46,701 nucleotides of DNA from Acidobacteriota bacterium (GTDB lineage Bacteria; Acidobacteriota; Terriglobia; Acidiferrales; UBA7541), in the NCBI GenBank assembly GCA_027307115.1, contig DAHUXN010000033.1:1-46701 (forward strand), read 5' to 3'. The notes under the pieces were generated by a model. It had not been told where the DNA came from and made no database searches. It saw only the letters and a list, made by a program, of their open reading frames with translations. Both the position numbers and the translations under genes were made by a program. Numbering within the stretch: the stretch's first letter is position 1; every line of letters starts with the position of its first letter. Below are positions 1 to 10,125 of this stretch, in pieces.

Positions 1-1059
1 CTCGGCCTCAACCGCCAGAACCTGCTCGCAATCATTTCCATCATTCTGCTCACGTGGATCAACCTGCGCGGCCTGCGTCTCGGCAAAATTGTCCAGAACG
101 TTTTCACCAGCGTGAAAACGGTCTCGTTGGCCGCATTGGTAATCGTGGGATTCCTGTTCGCGCGCGCGGAAGCGGTCGCCGCGAATTTCCATAATTTCTG
201 GTATAACGCCGGACTCTCAGTGCAGCACGCGTATCCGCCCGGTGTGGGCACCTGGGAGATTTCGACGGTTACGGTCGTCGGCGTCGCGATGGTCGGCTCG
301 CTCTTCGCATCCGATGCATGGTACGACATCACCTTCACCGCTTCGGAAGTGAAGCGTCCCGGACGCAATCTGCCGCTCGCGCTCTTCTTTGGCACGATGA
401 TCGTCACCACCCTGTACGTCCTTGCCAATTTCGCCTATTTGCGCGTGCTGCCCATGGCGGGCGATCCGCACGGCGCAACAGTTATTTCGCGCGGCATTCA
501 ATACGCCACCGACGGCCGTGTAGCAACGGCGATGTTACAAGTGATTTTTGGTCCCGCTGGCGCCATTGTAATGGCGCTCGCGATCCTGATTTCCTGCTTC
601 GGATGCAACAACGGCCTGATTCTCGCGGGCGCGCGGATTTATTACGCCATGGCCAAGGACGGCCTGCTCTTCAAATCGATTGGACGCATTAACGCCAAGC
701 ACGCGCCCGGCGTCGCCCTGATCGTCCAGTGTGTGTGGGCGTCAGTCCTTTGCCTTTCCGGCACGTACAATCAGCTCCTCGATTTTCTGATTTTCGCGGA
801 GTTGATTTTCTACATCCTGACGCTGGCCGGACTTTTCGTGTTGCGCCGCACGCGCCCAACCATGGAGCGCCCCTATCGCGCCGTCGGTTATCCGGTCCTT
901 CCCGCTCTTTATATTTTGATGGCGTTATTTTTAGAGGTGCAGCTGCTGCGCTACAAGCCCCAGAACACGTGGCCGGGCCTGATCATTGTGCTTCTGGGCT
1001 TGCCCGTCTACGTAATTTGGCGCATGATGTCGCGCGACCGGAACGCGGCGGCAAACTGA
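1..1059 (+). CDS. APC-family amino acid permease, 5'-truncated by window edge
   Basis: The frame is open from base 1 to the TGA at 1057-1059, giving 352 visible residues, so the real start lies upstream; the GTG at 112 is internal. The product is an integral membrane protein with about eight or nine hydrophobic helices separated by short charged loops, as in the C-terminal two thirds of an APC-superfamily permease (usually 450-500 residues). A segment reading TFTASEVKRPGRNLP matches the conserved loop after TM6 (family consensus: E-x2-NP-x-R-x-IP). Family knowledge: uptake or exchange of amino acids across the inner membrane; the substrate cannot be read from the sequence. It sits 47 bases upstream of a second permease on the same strand, suggesting a tandem transporter pair. 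The family call is firm, the substrate is not. Confidence 0.85.
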   Translation, partial: LGLNRQNLLAIISIILLTWINLRGLRLGKIVQNVFTSVKTVSLAALVIVGFLFARAEAVAANFHNFWYNAGLSVQHAYPPGVGTWEISTVTVVGVAMVGSLFASDAWYDITFTASEVKRPGRNLPLALFFGTMIVTTLYVLANFAYLRVLPMAGDPHGATVISRGIQYATDGRVATAMLQVIFGPAGAIVMALAILISCFGCNNGLILAGARIYYAMAKDGLLFKSIGRINAKHAPGVALIVQCVWASVLCLSGTYNQLLDFLIFAELIFYILTLAGLFVLRRTRPTMERPYRAVGYPVLPALYILMALFLEVQLLRYKPQNTWPGLIIVLLGLPVYVIWRMMSRDRNAAAN

Positions 1060-1106
1060 ATCGGAAATCCCAGTAGCGATTCGCATTCGAATCGGGGAGG
1101 GAATGA

Positions 1107-2597
1107 ATGGCCAGCCAACTGTTAGCCAAGAAACCGCTCGACGCCATCATGGCGGAAGCGTCGGAGACGGGTGAACATGCGCTTCGGCGCTCCCTGGGGC
1201 CGATAAACCTGATCACCCTCGGCATCGGCGCCATTATCGGCACTGGGATTTTCACGCTGACCGGCGTCGCCGCCGCCATGTACGCCGGACCGGCGGTTGT
1301 GCTTTCCTTCGTCGTTGCTGGTATCGGCTGCATTTTCGCGGGCCTTTGCTACGCGGAGTTTGCCTCCATGATTCCCATCGCCGGCAGCGCATACACCTAC
1401 GGCTACGCAACGCTCGGAGAACTCGTCGCCTGGATTATCGGCTGGGCCCTGGTCCTGGAATACGCCTTCGGCGCGGCCACCGTCGCCGTGGGCTTTAGCG
1501 GCTACGTCAGCAGCCTCGTTGGCTTCTTTGGCCTGAAACTTCCGTTCAACCCGAAGCCTGTGCCTTCTTTGTCTCTGTTTGGATATGCGCTGTCTGCCAA
1601 GGTGGACATCTTCGCTTTCGTCGCCATCATCATCGTCACCACCGTTCTCGTCATTGGCGTCAGGGAATCTGCCAACTTCAACAGCGCTGCCGTCATGATC
1701 AAAGTTTCCGTCGTGCTGATCTTCATCGGCCTCGCCGCCAACTTCGCCTTCGCCAATTGGACCCACATGGTCACGAACTGGCATCCCTTCATTCCGACGA
1801 ATCTCGGCCATTTTGGCCAATTCGGACTCTCCGGCATCATGCGTGGCGCCGGCCTGGTCTTTTTTGCCTACATCGGATTTGACGCCGTCTCCACTGCCGC
1901 GCAGGAATCCAGAAACCCTCAGAAAGACATGCCCTTCGGAATCCTTGGCTCCTTAATCATTTGTACCGTTCTTTACATTCTCGTCTCCGGCCTTCTTACC
2001 GGCGTGAAAAACTACACCACGCTAATGACTCCTGCCCCGGTCGCCGACGGCGCCGCTGCCATCGGCGTCCACTGGGGTATTCTGGTCATCGACATCGGCG
2101 CCATCGCCGGCCTCGCTTCCGTCATGCTCGTCATGCTCCTCGGCCAGTCCCGCGTCCTCTACACCATGTCCCACGACGGCCTGCTTCCCCCGTGGGTGGG
2201 CAAAATCCATCCGCGTTTTCGTACGCCCTACCTCACGTCGATTGCCGTGGGTATCTTCGTCGCGTTTCTCGCCGCCTTCTTCCCCATCGCCTTCCTGGGC
2301 AAGCTCGTCAGCCTTGGCACGCTCCTCGCCTTTACCATTGTCTGCCTGGGAGTCTGGATCATGCGCGTCAGGCGGCCAGACGTTCCGCGTCCCTTCCGCA
2401 CTCCCTTGGTTCCTCTCGTCCCCATCCTCGGCATGATCGTTTCGGTGGCGCTGATGCTTTCGCTCGATTTGCCGGCGTGGATCGGCTTCGGTTCGTGGAT
2501 GATCTTCGGCCTGATCATTTATTTTTCCTACAGCCGTAAGCACAGCACTGTTCAGCTCGACATTGCTCGCGCGGCAGGACGCCCTGGACCGAAGTAA
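1107..2597 (+). CDS. APC-family cationic-type amino acid permease
   Basis: A 496-residue membrane transporter, full length for the family. The N-terminal helix contains GIGAIIGTGIFTLTG, the substrate-binding glycine-rich motif of TM1 in APC/CAT transporters, and QESRNPQKDMPFGILGS after TM6 is the matching signature loop. Around twelve hydrophobic segments are present. Overall it resembles the YfnA/CAT branch (cationic or broad-range amino acids), which is a family-level inference. The ATG at 1107 is preceded by GGGGAGGG with good spacing; an ATG at 1103 is out of frame. It is co-directional with the truncated permease and probably arose by duplication within the family, although the two proteins are clearly diverged. 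An imperfect hairpin at 2616-2630 follows, without a convincing U-tract. Confidence 0.9.
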   Translation: MASQLLAKKPLDAIMAEASETGEHALRRSLGPINLITLGIGAIIGTGIFTLTGVAAAMYAGPAVVLSFVVAGIGCIFAGLCYAEFASMIPIAGSAYTYGYATLGELVAWIIGWALVLEYAFGAATVAVGFSGYVSSLVGFFGLKLPFNPKPVPSLSLFGYALSAKVDIFAFVAIIIVTTVLVIGVRESANFNSAAVMIKVSVVLIFIGLAANFAFANWTHMVTNWHPFIPTNLGHFGQFGLSGIMRGAGLVFFAYIGFDAVSTAAQESRNPQKDMPFGILGSLIICTVLYILVSGLLTGVKNYTTLMTPAPVADGAAAIGVHWGILVIDIGAIAGLASVMLVMLLGQSRVLYTMSHDGLLPPWVGKIHPRFRTPYLTSIAVGIFVAFLAAFFPIAFLGKLVSLGTLLAFTIVCLGVWIMRVRRPDVPRPFRTPLVPLVPILGMIVSVALMLSLDLPAWIGFGSWMIFGLIIYFSYSRKHSTVQLDIARAAGRPGPK

Positions 2598-2809
2598 GTC
2601 GCTAAAGTCATTGAGCCGCAATAGTTGCGGACAATTTATCGGGAATTGGTAACTCGCGTTGGGGCTTTTGCGGTACCTCGGCGCGCAGCCGCGACCACAT
2701 TCCGCGAATACCTGTTCTTTCCTGAGCCAATATTAGTCTAGATTAGAGGGCGCGATTCTGCCGCCTGTCACATAGAGGCAAAACCTGCGAATCGCATCCG
2801 AGGCCTCGG

Positions 2810-4801
2810 GTGCCATCGTTTCATCGTCTGCGCGCATTTTGGCGAACCACATCGGTTTTCGACCGCGCCTCTGCGATTGTCTTCATTTTTTTCGTTCTAA
2901 GTTGGACCACGCCGCTGGGCCGCTACCTGTCGTTCCTTGGCGCATGGCGAGTCATCCTGTTCGTCATCGCTGCCGGATACTTGATGGTTCGACTGCTGCG
3001 ATGGGCGCGCAAACGGCTGTTGTGGGGCCTGCGCAATCGTTTGATCGTCGCCTATATTTTCATCGCCGTGGTTCCGGTGGTGTTGTTGCTCGCCATGGTT
3101 ACTCTGTCCGCCTATTTGCTTTACTTCCAACTCGGGGCGCACCTGTTGCAGGACGACCTAAGCGAACGCGTCTCCGAAGTTTCTCATATCGCGGAGACGC
3201 TCGACGAGGCGATAGAGAGCAACGCGACAAAGGGTTTCACGGTCAATTCCCGCGCATTGCTCAGGCGTCCGGGAATCGCCGCCATGTTGACTGCGGCGGG
3301 CAAGCGCCTTCCCGGACTTGAAGTTCATCTCCCCGAATCAGCCGCTGCCATTGGATCAAACGCGCGGCCCGTACCCGGATTTACAGGGCTCGCACAATCC
3401 GCGGGAGATTTGTGGATCGAAGCTGTCGTGGCCAGTCGACCGCCATCTCACGAAGGGGAACTTTACGTTCGCGTGCCCGTCACTGCCGCGCTGCTCGGCG
3501 CCATCGCCCCCGATCTCGGCCCAATTCAACTCACCACGTTTCGTCCCGCGCTCACCTCTGATCCTGTCACGGACATTCTGAACTTGAACAACCAACGGCT
3601 CATGCGCGCAGGCCAGGTCGTCAGCGTCCGCCCTCTCCAGCCGAAGCGCGGCTGGTACGACATGGAAATCTCTGGCGGGTCCACTCTGAGTGCCACGTTG
3701 CTCAGTCACGATGAGCCCACGACACACACGATGCCTGTCGCCGCCACGTTCTCGCTGCGGCCTTCGGTAATGACCAGTCGTTTGTTCGCCTCTCTCGGTC
3801 TGCTGGGCGATCCGCTCTTCATTATCTTGATTCTTATCGGCGTATTTTTTCTCGTTCTCGAGGTCGCGGCGCTGGCGACAGGTGTTGTGCTCACGCGCAC
3901 CATCACCGTTGCCGTTGCCGATCTTTATGAAGCCACGCGGCACGTGCGTCAGGGCGATTTCCGCCATCGCATTCATGTGCGCCAACGCGATCAACTTGGC
4001 GTGCTCGCGGAATCCTTCAATGCCATGACCGGCTCGATCTCGGAACTCATCGAAGAGCAGCGCCAACGCCAGAAACTTGAAAACGAATTGACCATCGCGC
4101 GCGAAGTGCAAACACAGCTCTTCCCGCGCGCGTTGCCCGAAATGACCGGTCTCGAACTCGCCGCCGTCTGCCGCGCCGCGCGCGTCGTTTCAGGCGACTA
4201 CTATGATTTCGTTAATCTCGGCCATTCGCGCTTGGGCATGGCCATTGCGGACATCAGCGGAAAGGGAATTTCGGCCGCGCTTCTGATGGCCAGTCTCCAG
4301 GCCGCCCTTCGTGGCCAGGCGCTCGTCAATGGCCATCGCACCACCGCCGAAGTGGTCAGCTCGCTGAATCGCCATCTGTTTCTGAATACCTCCGACGATC
4401 GCTACGCCACGCTTTTTTACGCCGAATACGATGCCGCCTCGCGTTCGCTTTCATATACAAACGCGGGCCACTGTGCTCCATTTTTCGTGACCGGCAACAC
4501 AGTGAAAAAACTCGACGAAGGTGGAACGGTTGTCGGGCTTTTCGATCGCGCGGATTACAAGCAGGTGACTGTTCCGGCTGAGCCGGGATCGTTGTTCGTC
4601 GGTTTCAGTGACGGTTTGCTCGAGCCCGAAAACGTATATGGCGAGGAGTTCGGCACCTCGCGTCTGGCCAACGAAGTATTGCGTCTTCGCGATGTTCCCG
4701 CGGAGCGTCTCGCCGAGGGCTTGCTTTCCGCGGTCGAGCAGTGGGCCGGCTCGCCTGAGCAGGCCGACGACATGACCGTCATCGTCGCCCGCTTCCGCTG
4801 A
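2810..4801 (+). CDS. Membrane HAMP-SpoIIE (PP2C-like) serine phosphatase
   Basis: A 663-residue sensor phosphatase. Two or three hydrophobic segments lie in the first 110 residues. A large probably extracytoplasmic region (about 110-325) follows, then another membrane segment (about 330-365), a HAMP linker (about 366-418), a short coiled coil rich in E/Q/R, and a SpoIIE/PP2C-type domain to the end. The phosphatase signatures SGDYYDF, AIADISGKGISAALLMA and the terminal DDMTVIVARF supply the metal-binding aspartates. Family knowledge: such proteins (RsbU/RsbP type) dephosphorylate STAS-domain anti-anti-sigma factors in partner-switching. No partner gene lies nearby, so the target is unknown. 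The start is GTG at 2810 with a weak upstream ribosome-binding site; the N-terminus is the least certain part. Confidence 0.88.
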   Translation: MPSFHRLRAFWRTTSVFDRASAIVFIFFVLSWTTPLGRYLSFLGAWRVILFVIAAGYLMVRLLRWARKRLLWGLRNRLIVAYIFIAVVPVVLLLAMVTLSAYLLYFQLGAHLLQDDLSERVSEVSHIAETLDEAIESNATKGFTVNSRALLRRPGIAAMLTAAGKRLPGLEVHLPESAAAIGSNARPVPGFTGLAQSAGDLWIEAVVASRPPSHEGELYVRVPVTAALLGAIAPDLGPIQLTTFRPALTSDPVTDILNLNNQRLMRAGQVVSVRPLQPKRGWYDMEISGGSTLSATLLSHDEPTTHTMPVAATFSLRPSVMTSRLFASLGLLGDPLFIILILIGVFFLVLEVAALATGVVLTRTITVAVADLYEATRHVRQGDFRHRIHVRQRDQLGVLAESFNAMTGSISELIEEQRQRQKLENELTIAREVQTQLFPRALPEMTGLELAAVCRAARVVSGDYYDFVNLGHSRLGMAIADISGKGISAALLMASLQAALRGQALVNGHRTTAEVVSSLNRHLFLNTSDDRYATLFYAEYDAASRSLSYTNAGHCAPFFVTGNTVKKLDEGGTVVGLFDRADYKQVTVPAEPGSLFVGFSDGLLEPENVYGEEFGTSRLANEVLRLRDVPAERLAEGLLSAVEQWAGSPEQADDMTVIVARFR

Positions 4802-4944
4802 CCTCGCGCAGTTGAACCGGTCGTGTCGCTCACGTCCCGCCGCCTGTTTCCGGCGGCTGACGTGAGGCTTTTCGGCGTCACTTGGCAATGAGCGCGGAAT
4901 TCGGTAATGTTTCCTCGCTCGATTATTTGCCCGAAGGAGATTTC

Positions 4945-5688
4945 GTGGAACTGGGAAAGAGCGTGGCGTTGGTCACGGGCGGCAGCCGGGGCATTGGGAA
5001 GGGCATCGCTTTGGGGTTGGGACGCGCAGGCGCGCGCGTCGCGCTTTCCTATCGCTCGAATAAAGCGGCGGCGCAGAATACATTGCGGCAATTGCAGTCG
5101 GTCGGATGCGAATGTTTCGCCGTCGAAGCCGATGCCACAAATCCCGAACGCTCTGAGTCGCTCGTGCGCTCGGTGCTCGAGCGCTTCCAACGCCTCGATG
5201 TGCTCGTCAACAACGTCGGCATCTTCAATTGGGGCACTGTTGCTGACTCCACGCTCGAAGAATGGAAGCGCGTCCTCGATTCGAATCTGATGAGCGTCTT
5301 TTATACGAGCAAAGCCGTGCTCCCCGCAATGCGCCGCCAGCACTGGGGACGCATCATCAATCTCGGCGCGGTGGGAGCAGAGCGAGCTTTCGGCCAGGCC
5401 ACGATTTCAGCGTACACGGCAGCAAAGGCGGGAGTCGTCGCGTTCTCGCGCTCCCTCGCCCTGGAAGAGGCCAAGAATGGCATCACGGTCAACGTTGTCA
5501 ACCCTCCGAACATCGACGACAAAGAGCTCTCCCTTGAAGAGGCTCGGCGAATGCACGATGCGCGCTTTCCCGTCGGCCGCCCTCCCTCGGCGGAGGACAT
5601 CGCAGCCGTTGTCAAATTCCTGGCGTCCGATTCGGCTGATTACGTCACCGGACAAGTCATCAGCGTCTCGGGCGGCTGGATGATGTAA
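4945..5688 (+). CDS. SDR oxidoreductase, FabG-like
   Basis: A 247-residue classical short-chain dehydrogenase. It has the NAD(P)-binding TGGSRGIGKG near the N-terminus, the NNVG structural motif, and the catalytic Tyr-x3-Lys as YTAAK. The C-terminus GQVISVSGGWMM is typical of 3-oxoacyl-ACP reductase-like members. I chose the GTG at 4945 because AAGGAGA sits at 4934-4940 with ideal spacing. The frame is open further upstream to a TTG at 4882, which would add 21 non-homologous residues. It lies 143 bases after the phosphatase gene on the same strand and before a tRNA gene. The true substrate cannot be deduced; many FabG-like paralogues are not fatty-acid enzymes, and no fab genes are nearby. 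Confidence 0.88.
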   Translation: MELGKSVALVTGGSRGIGKGIALGLGRAGARVALSYRSNKAAAQNTLRQLQSVGCECFAVEADATNPERSESLVRSVLERFQRLDVLVNNVGIFNWGTVADSTLEEWKRVLDSNLMSVFYTSKAVLPAMRRQHWGRIINLGAVGAERAFGQATISAYTAAKAGVVAFSRSLALEEAKNGITVNVVNPPNIDDKELSLEEARRMHDARFPVGRPPSAEDIAAVVKFLASDSADYVTGQVISVSGGWMM

Positions 5689-5769
5689 AGAAATTCACGA
5701 CGCGCATGTCCTTCGTCGTGTTTGCCGCCCTTCGCTCAATCTGCTACGCTTCTGAGTCGCCATTTCCCC

Positions 5770-5859
<90 letters not shown>

Positions 5860-6114
5860 TTCAGTCTTAGTTTTTCTTTCTGTTCCCAGCATCGCGTGGA
5901 AATCTCTATGTTCCGCCCCGATTAGCGGGAATTCGATGGCTTTTCCACGTGCGTGGTTCAGGACGCGTCCTCAAAGGATGGTCGGCAATCCGGAAACTAA
6001 TCCATAATCTTCAGACGGTCACCCTCGATCAGAGCGATCAGGATCGCGCGGCAATGCCGGTGTCAAGACGATTAGCTTGCTCCGGTGAAGAGCAATGTGT
6101 CCGCGACGGATTCG

Positions 6115-9100
6115 CTATTTCTTGACTGACGCCCTTGACGTCCCCGGCGCGGCCGGCGTCGTGAACGTGCACGACGGATGGTTTAGCGCGGTCGCAGACA
6201 GGTGCAGCGGATTCAGATTGTTTCTGCTGAGCAGCCCGTTGAACGCGGCCAGATCCTGCGACTGCATTTTTTTCCATGCCGCCACGGTGGCGTTGTAATC
6301 CTTGCAGTCGTCTTCCCAAGTATCAATCTGTGCTTGCGTCGGCGCTTCGTCCAGCCCGACCTGCGATGTGCTGACAATCGCATCGAAGCTGCCGTTCAGA
6401 GTATTGAACGGCTTGATCGCGCCGGGAGGAAGCACATTGCCGCGACCGCGGGGTCCGCCGAAGCCTCCAGCGACACGACTGGCAACCACGCCGCCGAACG
6501 TGGCGAGCTTGACGTCGATACCCTTTGTCGCCTTGGCCACATCTTCGGGAAGTTTGTTGCCCTTCAACGACGCCACCTGCTGGCGGACCGCCAGCACCTC
6601 TGAGTTTCCGGCATTGGAATCCTTAGCGCCTTGGTACGCCAACATCATCAGTTTGTTCTTGGCGCGCAGATCCGCCATGACCTTGGCGCTCTCGCCTACG
6701 CGCGGATCGTTGTGGACTGTCACCGTCTGCGTATAGGTCTGTCCGTCAACGGTCAATTTCAGTGTGTAGACGCCGGGGATCACTTGCGGCCCATGCGGAC
6801 CAGGGGTGACAAATCCGCCGGGCGCCACATTCATCTGATTTTCGAGATCAAGGTTGAACGCCGGCGGATCGTCGTAACGCAGATCCCAATTCGTGCGGTC
6901 GGTACCCACTTTGGTCGGCAAGGCGAGATCAGACCCTTTGGCTACCCAGTATTCGGGGTAAGGCCAGCGCTCGGGAAGCACGGGCGGAATGCTCGACATA
7001 GTGCGGACGAGTTTGCCCGTTCTGTCGAAGACCTGCAGTTTTATTTCGCCGGTGGGCGGCTGGCTGAGGTGGTAGTAGAGAATGGCGCCATAGGGCGGGT
7101 TGGGCGCGTGCGGCAATTCGGGATTGAGGGGCTGGTCCCAGTTATCGCTGACACGAGCACGGATGGCATCCCCCGGTTTGAAGAAATAGGCCGGCGCGGC
7201 TGCGATCGCCTGAGACTTGGCGGCAATCTCGCGCAGCGGAGTAGTGTCGTCCAGAACATAGAAACCGCGGCCGTAGGTTCCAATCACCAGATCACTCATG
7301 TGATCGTCGGTGTGAAACACCATGTCGCGGATCGAAGTCGTGGGCAGATTCTGGCGCAGCGACTGCCAATGCCCGCCATCGTCAAAGGAGACATATACGG
7401 TGGTCTCGGTGCCGGCAAAGAGCAAGCCCTTCTGTTTCGGATCCTCGCGGATCACGTTCACCCAGCTTCCCGTCGGCTGGTCGCTGGGCAATCCGTTGAC
7501 GATCCTGGTCCAAGTTTTGCCGCCGTCATGCGTGCGCCATATCAGCGGGACGTTGACAACGGAACTGCCGGGTTGGCCGCCACCCGCATGCCCGGAGACG
7601 TAGGCGGTGTTGATGTCACTGTGCCCCGCTTCAATCGTGTTGAAGGTAACGCCCTTGCTGTCGGTGATGTTGCTTACATTGTTCCAGTGCGCGCCATTGT
7701 CCATCGTGTTGTAGATCTGCCCATTGCTGCTCACCGTCCAGAACACGCCTTTCCGGCGAGTCGAGATGGCAAAGTCATTGATGACGATGGGCGCGGGCGG
7801 GCGGCCGCGTCCGGCGGCAGTCCCTGCAGCAGGCGCGCCTGCGGGCGTCGCAGGAGCCGCTGTGGGCGGTACCGGTGTGCCGCAAGGGACCTGTGGTTTG
7901 CCCTTCTCCACAGTAAGATCTGGACTGAAAGCCTTCCAGGAATGTGCTTGATCGCGCGACACCAGCAAGCACTGCATGTCCGTGTAGATCGCATGCGGAT
8001 CGAAGGGATCGATTCTCCGCCAGGCGTCCCGGCTCGAACGGTACTTGGCTGCATCCGCTCCAAAATTCGGCGCAACGTTTTCCCATTGACCCGTCGCCAA
8101 GTTGATTTTCACCAAACCGCTGCCGCCCCCCGCGGCACCGTAACCGACGCCGTAGATGATATTGGGATCGAGAGGATCTGCTGTAAGCGTTCCGAACTCG
8201 GAAGAGGGCAGTGGCAGCCAATCGACCTCTGAGACAGCACCCACGTCGCCGCGCGTGCGCGTCATCACTGCGCCGGTGTCCTGCTGCGAACCCATGACCC
8301 AATAGGGATACTGGTTGTCGGTGGAGATCTGATAGACCTGCGCGACCAGCAAGGCGTAATAGCTGCTCCACGTAAGCCCGCCGTCAAAAGTAATGGCTGC
8401 GCCCTGATCGACGCCGAAAAGCATTCGTTTGCTGTTGGTGGGATCAATCCAGATGTCGTGCATATCTTCGCCGCCTGGAGCCCCCTTGAAGGGGATGAAC
8501 GTCTCGCCGCCGTCGGTCGACTTATACGCCGCCGTGCTCACCGTGTAGACTACGTCCGGATTCTGCGTGTCCACCCACACTCCGCAGATATAGTCCCTGC
8601 CCCCGATCCGCGTATCATCGCCAGCCATATGTTTCCACGTCGCGCCCTGGTCGTCAGAGCGGAAAAGTCCGGAGGCATTCGGCTTCGGAGCGCCCACTAT
8701 GTAAATGCGTTGTCCGTTTGTATGCATTGCCACCGCCACGCCAACGCGCCCCGTGGTCAACGGGTTCGACGTGACTTCCGTCCAGGTCTTGCCTTCGTCG
8801 AGCGACTTGTAGAGCTTGGTGTGGCTGGGTGCTTCGGCGCCCGTAGCCGTGCCGCCGCGGCCCGGAGGCACTCTGATTTCCGATTCGGTGGTCGCAAGTA
8901 TCACGTTTGGATCGTCAAAGGGTGAGGAAAGATCGCGGCCGCCGGTCTCATTGTCAGGGTGCAACACGTTGCTCCAGGTCTGACCACCATCTTCGGTGCG
9001 AAAAATCCCGCGCTGCGTGCCGGTGGTGCCGCCCATTGCGGCGACAATCACGATATTCGGATCTTTGGGATCGACAATGATCTTCGGGATCCTGGTGGTG

Positions 9101-9534
9101 CCCTCGAGGCCGATGTGCACCCAGGTTTTGCCGGCATCCGTCGACTTGTACATCCCGTCGCCGTTGGTGCCAGTCAATGGACTCGACACCGCATCGCCGC
9201 TCCCAGCGTAAATGATGTTAGCGTCCGAAGGAGCGACCTGGATGGCGCCAATGCTATCGACCTCCGTCACTTGGTCAAATATCGGATACCACGTCATGCC
9301 GCCGCTGGTTGTTTTCCAGATCCCGCCTTGCGGCAAGCCGACATAAAAGGTCCCGGGTTCTCCGATGACGCCCGAGACTGACGCGATGCGCCCGCCGTGA
9401 TACGGACCGACGTTGCGCCATTGCAAGCCAGAAAACAGATCAGAGTTGACCTGTGCCGTCGCGCCGAACGCGAAGCAGAACACAGCAGCTAGAGAAATCC
9501 AAAGGCTAGTAGAACGCCGGGTGATCCGAACCAT
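6115..9534 (-). CDS. Secreted BNR/sortilin-like beta-propeller protein
   Basis: A 1139-residue exported protein. The N-terminus is a Sec signal peptide (Arg-rich start, hydrophobic core, likely cleavage after FGATA near residue 27). The body carries repeated Asp-box/BNR motifs of the form S-x-D-x-G-x-T-W, for example KSTDAGKTW, RTEDGGQTW, KSLDEGKTW, RSDDQGATW and RTHDGGKTW. These predict one or two beta-propellers like the VPS10/sortilin N-terminal fold. A Pro/Ala/Gly-rich linker near residues 560-590 separates propeller halves, and the last 350 residues form a different, probably beta-sandwich plus helical, region. The family is common in Acidobacteriota and relatives, usually annotated as glycosyl hydrolase or sialidase-like without demonstrated activity. 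It is a single transcription unit, convergent with the plus-strand genes upstream. Function unknown. Confidence 0.9.
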   Translation of the reverse strand: MVRITRRSTSLWISLAAVFCFAFGATAQVNSDLFSGLQWRNVGPYHGGRIASVSGVIGEPGTFYVGLPQGGIWKTTSGGMTWYPIFDQVTEVDSIGAIQVAPSDANIIYAGSGDAVSSPLTGTNGDGMYKSTDAGKTWVHIGLEGTTRIPKIIVDPKDPNIVIVAAMGGTTGTQRGIFRTEDGGQTWSNVLHPDNETGGRDLSSPFDDPNVILATTESEIRVPPGRGGTATGAEAPSHTKLYKSLDEGKTWTEVTSNPLTTGRVGVAVAMHTNGQRIYIVGAPKPNASGLFRSDDQGATWKHMAGDDTRIGGRDYICGVWVDTQNPDVVYTVSTAAYKSTDGGETFIPFKGAPGGEDMHDIWIDPTNSKRMLFGVDQGAAITFDGGLTWSSYYALLVAQVYQISTDNQYPYWVMGSQQDTGAVMTRTRGDVGAVSEVDWLPLPSSEFGTLTADPLDPNIIYGVGYGAAGGGSGLVKINLATGQWENVAPNFGADAAKYRSSRDAWRRIDPFDPHAIYTDMQCLLVSRDQAHSWKAFSPDLTVEKGKPQVPCGTPVPPTAAPATPAGAPAAGTAAGRGRPPAPIVINDFAISTRRKGVFWTVSSNGQIYNTMDNGAHWNNVSNITDSKGVTFNTIEAGHSDINTAYVSGHAGGGQPGSSVVNVPLIWRTHDGGKTWTRIVNGLPSDQPTGSWVNVIREDPKQKGLLFAGTETTVYVSFDDGGHWQSLRQNLPTTSIRDMVFHTDDHMSDLVIGTYGRGFYVLDDTTPLREIAAKSQAIAAAPAYFFKPGDAIRARVSDNWDQPLNPELPHAPNPPYGAILYYHLSQPPTGEIKLQVFDRTGKLVRTMSSIPPVLPERWPYPEYWVAKGSDLALPTKVGTDRTNWDLRYDDPPAFNLDLENQMNVAPGGFVTPGPHGPQVIPGVYTLKLTVDGQTYTQTVTVHNDPRVGESAKVMADLRAKNKLMMLAYQGAKDSNAGNSEVLAVRQQVASLKGNKLPEDVAKATKGIDVKLATFGGVVASRVAGGFGGPRGRGNVLPPGAIKPFNTLNGSFDAIVSTSQVGLDEAPTQAQIDTWEDDCKDYNATVAAWKKMQSQDLAAFNGLLSRNNLNPLHLSATALNHPSCTFTTPAAPGTSRASVKK

Positions 9535-9771
9535 TGCATTTCCTCCCGAGTATCAGAAATCCCTTTGAGCCCATCCGCGCCCGCCAACTATACAGCGAGC
9601 GGCCACCGCAAAGTGCAGAAGAATGCCCGATCGCAGCCGGCTAGACAGGAGAAGACGCACTGTCAGGGGACGCGGTTTCAATTTACAGTGATAGGAACGA
9701 CATTGAGGTCGTCGCATTCGCACGTGGCAAACATCGTGTAGGGAGAGCCAAATTTCTGCCGCCCTGACACA

Positions 9772-10074
9772 GTGCACTTCGGCCAGGGCAGGACTCCGCT
9801 CGAAGCGATTTACCAAGCCTGTTTACTTCGTTTTCGCCCAATTATGATGACTACCATGGCCGCGATGCTGGGAGCGGTGCCCCTTGCCGTTGGTGGAGGG
9901 ACTGGTTCTGAACTTCGCCGGCCACTTGGCATCACCATCGTCGGAGGCCTGATTGTCAGCCAGATGCTGACGCTCTTCACCACGCCTGTGGTATACCTCT
10001 ACCTCGACCGCTTTCAGTCATGGTTGCAGCATTTCGGTCACGCGCGGGCGGCGACAAAAGCCCTCTCGCATTGA
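9772..10074 (+). pseudogene. Orphan C-terminal fragment of an RND multidrug efflux transporter
   Basis: About 100 residues that match only the extreme C-terminus of an AcrB/MdtB-type RND pump, which is normally about 1040 residues. The diagnostic block is [18 protein letters not shown] followed by [11 protein letters not shown] and [18 protein letters not shown], the last two transmembrane helices of the family. The frame is open upstream only to a TAG at 9739-9741, and those residues do not resemble an RND protein. Homology therefore begins abruptly near 9772, where a GTG happens to occur. No ribosome-binding site, membrane-fusion protein or TolC gene is present. This looks like a remnant left by deletion or recombination. 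Low expression as a mini-protein cannot be excluded. Confidence 0.8.
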
Positions 10075-10125
10075 TTTATGTAGCTCTTTGAGTGAGTTTG
10101 ATGTGCTGGCACGGAGGAAAAAACG

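Noticed and set aside
6631-8232. 533-codon plus-strand open frame
   Set aside because: It is antisense to the BNR-repeat gene; its product is Arg/His/Gly-rich with no domain, as expected from a high-G+C shadow.
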